A stretch of 9,455 bases of DNA. Source: Campylobacteraceae bacterium (GTDB taxonomy: Bacteria > Campylobacterota > Campylobacteria > Campylobacterales > Campylobacteraceae). Location of the stretch: positions 1-9,455 of the forward strand of contig JAISNG010000039.1 of the NCBI GenBank assembly GCA_031276365.1. Direction: 5' to 3'. How positions within the stretch are numbered: the stretch's first letter is position 1; each line of letters opens with the position of its first letter. The position numbers and the translations under genes were made by a program. The notes beneath the pieces were generated by a model. The model was not told the origin of the DNA. It saw only the letters and a program-made list of their open reading frames with translations, and made no database searches. Positions 1-5,746 of the stretch are shown in pieces.

Positions 1-546
1 GGCAGCGTCAAATTGATACCTGTTACGACAAAAACAAGAGAAAAAATGCTTGAAAACGGCGAAGTTGATTTGGTGATTGCAACTTTCAGCGCTACCGAAG
101 AGAGAAAACAAAACTACAATTTTTCCGACGTGTATTATGCCGACGGAGTCGCTTTGATGGTAAAAAAAGACTCAAACATCAAATCATTTGAAGATTTGGA
201 CGACAAAAGTGTGGGAATAGTTCATGGCGCGACATCAAAGACGGTTTTGCAGGAGCATGCAAAAAACAGTAATATAAAAGTTAAATTTTTCAGTTTCGGT
301 ACGTATTTTGATGTAGAAATAGCGCTCAAATCCGATATGGTGGACTGTTTTGCCGCAGATAGGTCAATACTTTTGGGATACCGTACCAAAGATACCATCA
401 TCTTAGACAGCAAATTGTCTATAGAAGAGTATGCAGTTGCCTCCAAAAAGAGCGACACCGCTTTAGCAGAACTCGTAAATGAAGCCATAAATGAGCTTAA
501 AACTTCGGGCGAATTGGACAAAATAGCGCAGAAATGGGGGCTTTAA
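1..546 (+). CDS. PEB1-like periplasmic amino-acid binding protein, 5' end missing
   Basis: This is the C-terminal part (182 residues visible) of a family 3 solute-binding protein (SBP_bac_3) of an amino-acid ABC importer. The frame is open to the left edge, so the true start, the signal peptide and the first lobe are outside the window; the TTG at 13 is not a credible start. It resembles Campylobacter PEB1 (aspartate/glutamate binding) along its whole visible length: a TRxxML segment (Arg codon 37-39), ATFS-TEERKxxYNFS (Arg codon 103-105, in the place of the ligand-carboxylate arginine), an ADRSILLGY segment (Asp codon 358-360, in the place of the residue that binds the amino group) and the family-typical ending LDKIAQKWGL. 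Ligand choice (Asp/Glu or another polar amino acid) is inferred from PEB1 likeness. No permease or ATPase gene follows, so those subunits are either upstream or elsewhere. Confidence 0.88.
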   Translation, partial: GSVKLIPVTTKTREKMLENGEVDLVIATFSATEERKQNYNFSDVYYADGVALMVKKDSNIKSFEDLDDKSVGIVHGATSKTVLQEHAKNSNIKVKFFSFGTYFDVEIALKSDMVDCFAADRSILLGYRTKDTIILDSKLSIEEYAVASKKSDTALAELVNEAINELKTSGELDKIAQKWGL

Positions 547-559
547 ACTATTTTAAAAT

Positions 560-589
560 CCAGCAAAAAGAGATATTATTTTTTGTTGG
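560..589 (+). terminator. Weak terminator-like hairpin after the binding-protein gene
   Basis: Thirteen bases after the stop codon, CCAGCAAAAA (560-569) can pair with TTTTTGTTGG (580-589), with one G-T pair and a loop of about 10 bases. The T-run is part of the stem rather than after it, so it is at best an AT-rich, possibly two-way terminator. The position fits the end of the binding-protein transcript. Confidence 0.35.
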
Positions 590-639
590 ACGCTGAATAT
601 GCTTTAAGTTTTTTTAGCTCAATTTTTCCGAACATCTTA

Positions 640-680
640 CATGTGAATACTAAGCACGGACGGATTTTGCACGTCAATAC
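640..680. repeat. Imperfect direct repeat CATGTGAATAC / CACGTCAATAC, 30 bp apart
   Basis: CATGTGAATAC (640-650) recurs as CACGTCAATAC (670-680) with two mismatches in 11 and a period of 30 bp. The segment between also carries GCACG twice (654-658 and 669-673). In one frame the repeat reads ILHVNT twice, 10 codons apart. The rest of 547-809 shows no convincing gene: the short ORFs there lack ribosome binding sites and sit over hairpins and promoter elements. The repeat could be part of a dispersed intergenic element; this cannot be shown from one window. Confidence 0.4.
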
Positions 681-713
681 GCCACGAAAGTTACCAAAAA
701 CAGCAAAAGAGAT

Positions 714-739
714 AATATTTTTGAAATATTTGTACAAAT
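714..739. promoter_or_regulatory. Pair of overlapping palindromes, possible operator
   Basis: AATATTT-TTG-AAATATT (714-730) is a perfect 7-bp inverted repeat. It overlaps ATTTGTACAAAT (728-739), a perfect 12-bp palindrome. The pair ends 13 bp before the -35 box of the promoter at 753-781, a usual place for a regulator site. The regulator is unknown, and AT-rich palindromes arise easily by chance in such sequence. Confidence 0.3.
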
Positions 740-742
740 GGC

Positions 743-795
743 AAAAAAAATGTTGCTTTATTTTCAGATTTCCAATATAATGCAACAATTTTTTT
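743..795 (+). terminator. Hairpin ending in a T-run, possible insulator before the small gene
   Basis: A-run plus TGTTGC (743-756) pairs with GCAACA plus T-run (782-795): 6 bp, one A-A mismatch, then 7 A-T pairs, with a 25-base loop. RNA read from upstream would end in TGTTGC...GCAACA followed by seven T after one A, which resembles a Rho-independent terminator. The promoter at 753-781 lies in the loop and left arm, so its own transcripts would not contain the left arm. The long loop makes it weaker than a standard terminator. Confidence 0.35.
753..781 (+). promoter_or_regulatory. Sigma-70-type promoter for the small gene and perhaps rqcH
   Basis: TTGCTT (753-758), a 17-bp spacer, and a perfect TATAAT (776-781). 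The predicted transcription start is near 787-789, giving a leader of about 21-23 bases that contains AAAGGAG (798-804) before the ATG at 810. This is the only promoter in the window with a recognisable -35 box at standard spacing. Confidence 0.65.
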
Positions 796-809
796 ACAAA
801 GGAGTGCGA

Positions 810-1019
810 ATGGTAATAAATCTTGAAAACAGGACGCCGCACGAATTAAAAAACTTGTTAGACCAAGTTAAAATCTCCGATTTGCCGTTTGATGAAAAAA
901 AAAGAGCGATAGAGGAGATACAAGCTAAACTCACGGGCGCACAAACCATCAGACAATCCCAAATCCTGCGGGACATAGACGAGGGTCAAGGCGATATGGA
1001 CGATATAAGCGGCGAATAA
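810..1019 (+). CDS. Small acidic protein of unknown function (69 aa)
   Basis: I do not recognise this family. The start at 810 is chosen because AAAGGAG (798-804) lies 5 bases before it and a good promoter lies just upstream; longer versions of the frame would run through the promoter and hairpin. The protein is soluble, without signal peptide or membrane segment. Residues 1-50 look helical and charged (HELKNLLDQVKISDLPFDEKKRAIEE is split by a Pro at 26), and the last 15 residues are rich in Asp, Glu and Gly. It has no cysteine and no recognisable DNA-binding motif. The stop codon falls inside the loop of a GC hairpin (1009-1026), and rqcH starts 19 bases after the stop, so the two genes may be linked in expression. 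A role with RqcH is only suggested by position. Confidence 0.72.
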   Translation: MVINLENRTPHELKNLLDQVKISDLPFDEKKRAIEEIQAKLTGAQTIRQSQILRDIDEGQGDMDDISGE

Positions 1020-1038
1020 AAGCCGCAAATTTTTTATT
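1009..1038 (+). promoter_or_regulatory. Terminator-like hairpin with T-run at the small ORF-rqcH junction
   Basis: GCGGC (1009-1013) pairs with GCCGC (1022-1026) around an 8-base loop that contains the TAA stop of the small gene. AAATTTTTTATT follows directly and leads into the rqcH ATG at 1039. A GC stem followed by a T-run is the form of an intrinsic terminator. The stem is short (5 bp), so partial termination or attenuation is more likely than full stop. A ribosome finishing the small ORF would cover the left arm and keep the hairpin open; that coupling is inference. Confidence 0.5.
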
Positions 1039-2355
1039 ATGAAGTATTGCGAACTGCTTGAATGCTGCAAATTTTTGCAGAGTTTTAAACATATAAACTC
1101 TATTTTGCGTGTAGAAGACAGTATTTTAAAGATAAATTTTCAAACCTTTACACTTTATGCAAACTTAAAAAGAGGCGAGTCGTCGCTTTTTACATGCGAG
1201 CATTTTTATGCTTCTAAATATTATTGCGCACCGTTTGATACGCTTTTGGCAAAAAGATTTATAAATGCTGCTGTTGAGTGCATGGACGTAAGTTTAAACG
1301 ACCGCGTATTAAACATCAAAGTTTCGCAAAAAAACAGTTACAAAACGACCTCTTCAACGCTTCGCCTTGAATTTACAGGCAAAAATACAAACGCGATAAT
1401 TTTAGATGAAAATGAAAAAGTGATAGAAGCTCTGCGCCATATAGATGAGAGCGTTTCGTACAGAGCGGTCAAAGTCGGTGAAAAATTAGCCCCGCTTCCA
1501 AGTTTTACGATTCAAAAAAGTACAGATAAGATAGAAAATGTAGAGGCTTTTTTGCGTGCGTCTTATGAGGCAATGCAAAAAAAAGAGCTTGAAAGTTTTA
1601 AAGCCGCGAAAGCCGCCTTGCTGAATAAAAAAATAGACAAAATTCAAAATCTGCTTGACTCTTTGGGAAATGAACAGCAGCTGCAAAAAGAGGCGCATCA
1701 AAAGAGTATGGAAGCGGAGTTGCTGCTAATGCACAGACATCTTTTAAAGGATTACGAAAAAGAGTATGAACTAAGCGGCATTGACGGACAAAGTTACAAA
1801 ATCACGCTTGATGGAAGGGTACAGGAGAGTATAGATAAACTTTTTGACAGAGCGAAAAAATTGAAACAAAAAGCCAAATCTCTCCACAAAGAGCGGCAAA
1901 ATTTGAGCGAAAAACTTGAATTTACCAAACGGCTTTTGGATGCGCTCATAGATTCAAAAAGCAAAGAAGAGGCGGAGATACTGCTGCCAAAACGAAAGGC
2001 GGCAGATAAAAAAGACGACACGCAAAGCGCGTTTTACACATTTTTTGTAGAGGGCTGTAAAGTGTTGGTTGGCAAAAATGAAAAAGGAAATGCGGAGATT
2101 TTGAAAGATGCCAAAAAAAACGACATCTGGTTTCATATAAAAAATAGAGCTTCGGCTCATGTGATACTCAAAACCGATAAAAGCAATGTTCCTTCAAGTA
2201 CGCTTGAATTTTGCGCAAAATTATGCGTAAATTTCAGCGCTCTTGGGGCGGGAGTTCATGAGGTGGATTTTGCGCCGCGCCGAAACGTGAAAATCACAAG
2301 CGGCGCACATGTAACATATACGGATTTTAAAACTATGCACATTTTCAAATCTTAA
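1039..2355 (+). CDS. rqcH: RqcH/Rqc2 homologue, NFACT-family ribosome quality-control protein
   Basis: In characterised bacteria RqcH binds stalled 50S-peptidyl-tRNA complexes and recruits tRNA-Ala to add C-terminal alanine tails that mark the chain for proteolysis. The family is often annotated as fibronectin-binding protein. The 438 aa show an NFACT-N region (about 1-160), including NDRVL with D88-R89 at the place of the essential Asp-Arg pair of Bacillus RqcH, and FTGKNTNAII (112-121). A charged, leucine-rich coiled-coil region follows (about 175-308, with ITLDGRVQESIDKLFDRAKK), and then an NFACT-R domain (about 332-430) with VGKN, NDIWFH (361-366), SAHVILK and a C-terminal SGAHVTY. It is shorter than Firmicutes forms (about 560-570 aa). 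The ATG at 1039 has no clear Shine-Dalgarno sequence: a hairpin and T-run occupy that space. Translation may therefore depend on coupling to the gene before it. Function is assigned by family. Confidence 0.88.
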   Translation: MKYCELLECCKFLQSFKHINSILRVEDSILKINFQTFTLYANLKRGESSLFTCEHFYASKYYCAPFDTLLAKRFINAAVECMDVSLNDRVLNIKVSQKNSYKTTSSTLRLEFTGKNTNAIILDENEKVIEALRHIDESVSYRAVKVGEKLAPLPSFTIQKSTDKIENVEAFLRASYEAMQKKELESFKAAKAALLNKKIDKIQNLLDSLGNEQQLQKEAHQKSMEAELLLMHRHLLKDYEKEYELSGIDGQSYKITLDGRVQESIDKLFDRAKKLKQKAKSLHKERQNLSEKLEFTKRLLDALIDSKSKEEAEILLPKRKAADKKDDTQSAFYTFFVEGCKVLVGKNEKGNAEILKDAKKNDIWFHIKNRASAHVILKTDKSNVPSSTLEFCAKLCVNFSALGAGVHEVDFAPRRNVKITSGAHVTYTDFKTMHIFKS

Positions 2356-2385
2356 TATATAGATAAAACTCAAGCGTAAATTTGA

Positions 2386-2391
2386 TATAAT
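2386..2391 (+). promoter_or_regulatory. -10 box of probable cdsA-dxr promoter
   Basis: TATAAT preceded by TTTGA, 22 bases before AGGGA (2403-2407) and the cdsA ATG at 2414. There is no recognisable -35 hexamer 17 bp upstream, which is common in this phylum. The predicted start near 2398 would give a leader of about 16 bases containing the ribosome binding site. Confidence 0.5.
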
Positions 2392-2413
2392 AAAAGCAAA
2401 AAAGGGAATAAGC

Positions 2414-3262
2414 ATGGATATTAAAAATATTATTAATCATGAACGGCTTGTTACGGGATTGGCTTTAGCCGCCGCCGCTATATTTATAGTCTGGCTTGAC
2501 TGGGCTTTTATCACATGGCTTGTAATCGGCGCAATAGCCGCCATAGCGATTTATGAAACGGTTAAAATGCTAAAAATTGAAGATAACATTACAGTATATA
2601 TTTATTCGCTGTTTGCATGGGTTTTGGCATATTTTTGTTCATCTCCACAGATACTTGTTTTCGGATTTTTGGTATTGGCTCTAAGTTCTATGGCATTTAA
2701 AAACAGTATGGATTACAAATCTCTCTTTCCTCTCATGTACCCGCTTGCACCGATGTTGTTTATACTTTCATTACCTCAGGATTTTGGTATGAAATATCTC
2801 GTATGGCTTGCGTTTATCGTATGCGCTACCGATACGGCGGCATTTTACGCTGGCAGAGCGATAGGCTGTACGCCTTTTTCGCCTGTCTCTCCGAAAAAAA
2901 CATGGGAGGGAGTTTATTCGGGATTGGTTACGGGTGTGATATTCGGCGTGATAGTGGGCATTATTATCGACGTTGGATTTGCCGCTTCGTTGTTTGTTTC
3001 CATTCTTGTATCCACAGCGTCCATTTTTGGAGATTTGTTTGAAAGTTATCTGAAAAGAGGTGCAGGCGTTAAAGACAGCGGCAGCATACTTCCAGGACAT
3101 GGCGGCATACTTGACAGAGTGGACGGATATCTGTTCGGCGCAGTTGTGATGGTGATACTTTTAAACCTTTTTAATATCGGCGCTTCTGCGAGTATTGATA
3201 TCAGCGCTGAGCCAGCTTCCACGATAGAGTTAATAGAAGATTTTCTGAAAACTCTGAAATAA
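2414..3262 (+). CDS. cdsA: Phosphatidate cytidylyltransferase (CDP-diacylglycerol synthase)
   Basis: This inner-membrane enzyme converts phosphatidic acid and CTP to CDP-diacylglycerol and pyrophosphate, the precursor of phosphatidylethanolamine, phosphatidylglycerol and cardiolipin. The 282-aa protein has about eight hydrophobic segments (starting near 13, 31, 62, 79, 105, 127, 168 and 240). The family signature is complete at 211-237: SYLKRGAGVKDSGSILPGHG followed by GILDRVD. The upstream conserved stretch DTAAFYAGR (140-148) and SPKKTWEG (159-166) is also present. A tail of about 25 residues with several acidic positions follows the last membrane segment; the family often ends sooner. AGGGA sits 6 bases before the ATG. 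The stop codon TAA shares its last A with the ATG of dxr, so the two genes are translationally coupled. Confidence 0.95.
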   Translation: MDIKNIINHERLVTGLALAAAAIFIVWLDWAFITWLVIGAIAAIAIYETVKMLKIEDNITVYIYSLFAWVLAYFCSSPQILVFGFLVLALSSMAFKNSMDYKSLFPLMYPLAPMLFILSLPQDFGMKYLVWLAFIVCATDTAAFYAGRAIGCTPFSPVSPKKTWEGVYSGLVTGVIFGVIVGIIIDVGFAASLFVSILVSTASIFGDLFESYLKRGAGVKDSGSILPGHGGILDRVDGYLFGAVVMVILLNLFNIGASASIDISAEPASTIELIEDFLKTLK

Positions 3263-4338
3263 TGGTAATCTTAGGCTCTACAGGCTCTATTGGGTGCAAC
3301 ACGCTTTTTATCGCCAAAAAATTCGGACTTAAGGTAAACGCCATATGCGCCAACCAAAATGTTGAACTGCTAAATAGACAAATAGAAGAGTTTTCGCCGA
3401 AATTTGTTGCGATAGGAGATGAGAGAAAAGCGCATGAAGTAAATCATGATAATGTGTTTGCGGGTAGCAGCGGTATTTTGGAGATGATAGATGCCGCTTA
3501 TGTGCAAAACGCCGTATTGGTAAATGCGCTTGTCGGTATAGCAGGACTTGCTCCCAGCGCAAAAGCTCTTGAAAAAGGGTATAAAGTCGCGCTTGCAAAT
3601 AAAGAGTCTTTGGTAACCGCAGGCGAATTTCTGGATATTTCGCGCATTGTTCCGATAGACAGCGAACATTTCGGACTTTGGTATCTTTTGAATGGTAGAA
3701 AGATTGCAAAACTTATCTTAACCGCAAGCGGAGGAGCTTTTCGGGATATGCCGCTTTCAAAGCTGAAAAATGCCAAAGCCGCCGAAGCGTTGAACCACCC
3801 AAACTGGAAAATGGGCAAAAAGATAACGATAGACAGCGCTACGATGATAAATAAACTCTTTGAGATTTTGGAAGCGCGCTGGCTTTTTAATACCAACAGC
3901 ATAGATGCGCTGATAGAGCCGAAATCCATCATTCATGCATTTGTTGATTTTATTGACGGCAGTACAACCGCGCATTTGGCAAAAACCGATATGAAACTGC
4001 CGATAGCTTTCGCACTTTTTGGCGAAATTGACGAACCGATACTTACAAGTATAAATCTTTTGGAGATAAAAAATATAGAGTTTCGCGCTATAGATACAAA
4101 CCGCTATGCAGCATGGCTGTTAAAAGACACGCTGCTTGAAAAGCCATGTTTGGGCGCAGTGTTAAACGGCGCAAACGAAGCCGCGGTAGAACTTTTCCTA
4201 AAAGGGCAGATAATATTTGCCGACATAGCCGAGTATTCGCTCAAAGCTGTAAAAGAGTTTGAAAATGCGCGCGCGCGAAGCCTTGATGAAGTGTTTTTAT
4301 TAGATAAAGAAGTAAGAGCATTTTGCGCGCAAATATGA
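3262..4338 (+). CDS. dxr: 1-deoxy-D-xylulose 5-phosphate reductoisomerase
   Basis: This cytosolic NADPH and divalent-metal dependent enzyme turns 1-deoxy-D-xylulose 5-phosphate into 2-C-methyl-D-erythritol 4-phosphate, the first committed step of the MEP isoprenoid pathway and the target of fosmidomycin. The 358 aa are slightly short for the family (about 385-400). Key motifs: nucleotide-binding GSTGSIG (5-11), ANKES (112-116), metal-binding D133-S134-E135 in PIDSEH, TASGGAFRD (154-162), H179 and W182 of HPNW, and S192-N197-K198-E201 in the DSATMINKLFE segment. The spacing of the last group equals that of E. coli S222, N227, K228 and E231. NGANEAAV (302-309) is the usual NAANE region. The start is set by the one-base overlap with cdsA (TAATG) and by the glycine motif beginning at residue 5. 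Confidence 0.96.
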   Translation: MVILGSTGSIGCNTLFIAKKFGLKVNAICANQNVELLNRQIEEFSPKFVAIGDERKAHEVNHDNVFAGSSGILEMIDAAYVQNAVLVNALVGIAGLAPSAKALEKGYKVALANKESLVTAGEFLDISRIVPIDSEHFGLWYLLNGRKIAKLILTASGGAFRDMPLSKLKNAKAAEALNHPNWKMGKKITIDSATMINKLFEILEARWLFNTNSIDALIEPKSIIHAFVDFIDGSTTAHLAKTDMKLPIAFALFGEIDEPILTSINLLEIKNIEFRAIDTNRYAAWLLKDTLLEKPCLGAVLNGANEAAVELFLKGQIIFADIAEYSLKAVKEFENARARSLDEVFLLDKEVRAFCAQI

Positions 4339-4375
4339 TATTATCCATTTTTCAAAAAGATAACATGAGGGATTT

Positions 4376-5572
4376 ATGAAAAGACGACTGCAAACAACGA
4401 GCGCGAGAGCGTTAAATCTCATAAAAGAGTTTATACATCTTGAGAGTTTCGGCGGCATACTGCTTTTGTTTACGACTATTTTTGCGCTTATCGCGGCAAA
4501 TATTGAGGGCGTAAGCGAAATATATCATAGATTTTGGCAAAGTTCATTTGGAGTTATTTTCGGCAAATTCAGCGCGTCTTTGACAATGCATGAATGGGTC
4601 AATGACGTATTGATGGCGGTATTTTTTCTTTCTATCGGACTTGAGATAAAAAAAGAGATGCTTATCGGCAATCTCGCCTCCGTTAAAAAAGCGGCATTTC
4701 CGATTATTGCGGCGTTTGGCGGTATGATTGTGCCGATTTGTATATATTTTGGATTCAATTTCGGCGGAGAGTATGTGCACGGTTTTGGCATTCCAATGGC
4801 AACGGATATAGCGTTTGCACTTGGCGTTTTAATGCTTCTTGGAAAACGCGTACCGCTGGAGTTAAAAATATTCCTCGTAACTTTAGCTGTAGTGGACGAT
4901 CTTGGCGCGATAGTTGTCATTGCGCTGTTTTATTCGGGCGGCATTGTCTGGTCTTATTTTTTCGCGGCTGGAGGAGCGCTGTTTTTACTGTTTTGTCTTA
5001 ATAGATTCGGCATGAAAAATATTTTTGTCTATCTCATTGTTGGCATATTTTTGTGGTATTTTGTCCATCACAGCGGAATACATGCAACGATATCAGGCGT
5101 TTTACTCGCGTTTACCGTGCCTTTGAGAGTTGAAAATATGATGCGCAGTCCGCTTATCAGAGCAGAACACACGCTAAATCCTATGAGCGCATATTTTATC
5201 ATGCCCATTTTTGCGTTTGCCAATGCGGGAGTTACGATAGGCGGCGAATTTGCTCTAAACGATATCACACTTGGCATTATGACAGGTCTTATCATCGGAA
5301 AACCAATAGGTATTTTTCTCTTTACATTTTTGTCTGAAAAATTCGGCGCGGCGAAAAAGCCCGACTCGCTCTCATGGCTTCATATATTAGGCGCGGGATT
5401 TTTGGGCGGCATAGGTTTTACCATGTCCATATTTATCGCTACGCTTACGTTTGGCGGCGCACTGCTTGAAGAGGCAAAACTGACAATCATGATAAGTTCG
5501 CTTATCGCAACTATAATCGGCGCACTGTTTTTCAGGCTGGTGCTTTTTAAAATAACAGCGGTAAAATCGTAA
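4376..5572 (+). CDS. nhaA: Na+/H+ antiporter NhaA
   Basis: NhaA is an inner-membrane electrogenic antiporter that exchanges internal Na+ or Li+ for external protons and protects against sodium and alkaline stress. The 398 aa (E. coli 388) are hydrophobic throughout, with about 12 membrane segments. The paired ion-binding aspartates are D174-D175 in VVDDLGAI (E. coli D163-D164). D144 in MATDIAFALG matches D133, K309 in GKPIG matches K300, and H236 in HSGIHATISG matches the pH-response residue H225. The N-terminal pH-sensor region reads LEIKKE (89-94), with Lys where E. coli has Arg81. GAGGGA (4367-4372) sits 3 bases before the ATG and supports this start. A gap of 37 bp separates it from dxr, so it could be read from the cdsA-dxr transcript. 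No strong terminator follows. Confidence 0.95.
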   Translation: MKRRLQTTSARALNLIKEFIHLESFGGILLLFTTIFALIAANIEGVSEIYHRFWQSSFGVIFGKFSASLTMHEWVNDVLMAVFFLSIGLEIKKEMLIGNLASVKKAAFPIIAAFGGMIVPICIYFGFNFGGEYVHGFGIPMATDIAFALGVLMLLGKRVPLELKIFLVTLAVVDDLGAIVVIALFYSGGIVWSYFFAAGGALFLLFCLNRFGMKNIFVYLIVGIFLWYFVHHSGIHATISGVLLAFTVPLRVENMMRSPLIRAEHTLNPMSAYFIMPIFAFANAGVTIGGEFALNDITLGIMTGLIIGKPIGIFLFTFLSEKFGAAKKPDSLSWLHILGAGFLGGIGFTMSIFIATLTFGGALLEEAKLTIMISSLIATIIGALFFRLVLFKITAVKS

Positions 5573-5637
5573 CTTTAAGTATCACACTTATACAAACAGC
5601 CGAATTTAACGCTAAAAAGATGTAATTTTATATGTTT

Positions 5638-5664
5638 CATAAAGTAGCATAAAGCGACATATTT
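5638..5664 (+). promoter_or_regulatory. Three 10-bp-phased repeats upstream of dctP, possible activator site
   Basis: CATAAAG (5638-5644), CATAAAG (5648-5654) and CATATTT (5658-5664) occur exactly 10 bp apart, on one face of the helix. The block lies about 46-72 bp upstream of the TATAAT at 5710, where activators such as OmpR/PhoB-type response regulators often bind. No regulator gene is in the window. Phased A-tracts causing bent DNA are another explanation. Confidence 0.4.
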
Positions 5665-5709
5665 TGGTAAAATCATGACTATTTAATATGCTTTTTTGCA
5701 AACAAAATT

Positions 5710-5715
5710 TATAAT
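5710..5715 (+). promoter_or_regulatory. -10 box of probable dctPQM promoter
   Basis: TATAAT, preceded by T- and A-rich runs (T-run 5692-5697, A-run 5704-5707) as usual in Campylobacterota promoters, with no clear -35 box. The predicted start near 5722 leaves a leader of about 25 bases with GAGGAG (5736-5741) before the dctP ATG. GACTATT (5677-5683) and AATAGTC (5713-5719) form an inverted repeat around this promoter. Confidence 0.55.
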
Positions 5716-5746
5716 AGTCGTCCAAACTAAGATTTGAGGAGTAACA

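Noticed and set aside
13..15. TTG as start codon of the binding-protein gene
   Set aside because: The frame continues open to base 1 and the protein would lack signal peptide and first lobe, so the gene is simply cut by the window edge.
583..780. 65-aa + strand ORF with a TTG start and repeated ILHVNT
   Set aside because: No ribosome binding site, the start lies in a hairpin arm, and the frame runs through the palindromes and the promoter of the next gene. Treated as repeat-rich intergenic DNA.
576..842. 88-aa minus-strand ORF across the intergenic region
   Set aside because: It covers the promoter, hairpin and start of the small + strand gene, has low-complexity Lys/Phe content and no ribosome binding site.
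3498..3932. 144-aa minus-strand ORF (and others at 3329-3709 and 3757-3975) opposite dxr
   Set aside because: All are antisense to conserved dxr motifs and show no independent coding signal.
4365..4379. Mini-ORF ATG-AGG-GAT-TTA-TGA overlapping the nhaA start
   Set aside because: It has four codons, its ATG overlaps the nhaA ribosome binding site region and it has none of its own; taken as chance.
4525..4920. 131-aa minus-strand ORF opposite nhaA
   Set aside because: It is antisense to conserved nhaA sequence, including the paired aspartates, with no family likeness.
5576..5590. TAAGT-ATCAC-ACTTA hairpin after nhaA as a terminator
   Set aside because: Only 5 AT-rich base pairs with no T-run; too weak to support, so the end of the nhaA transcript is left undefined.
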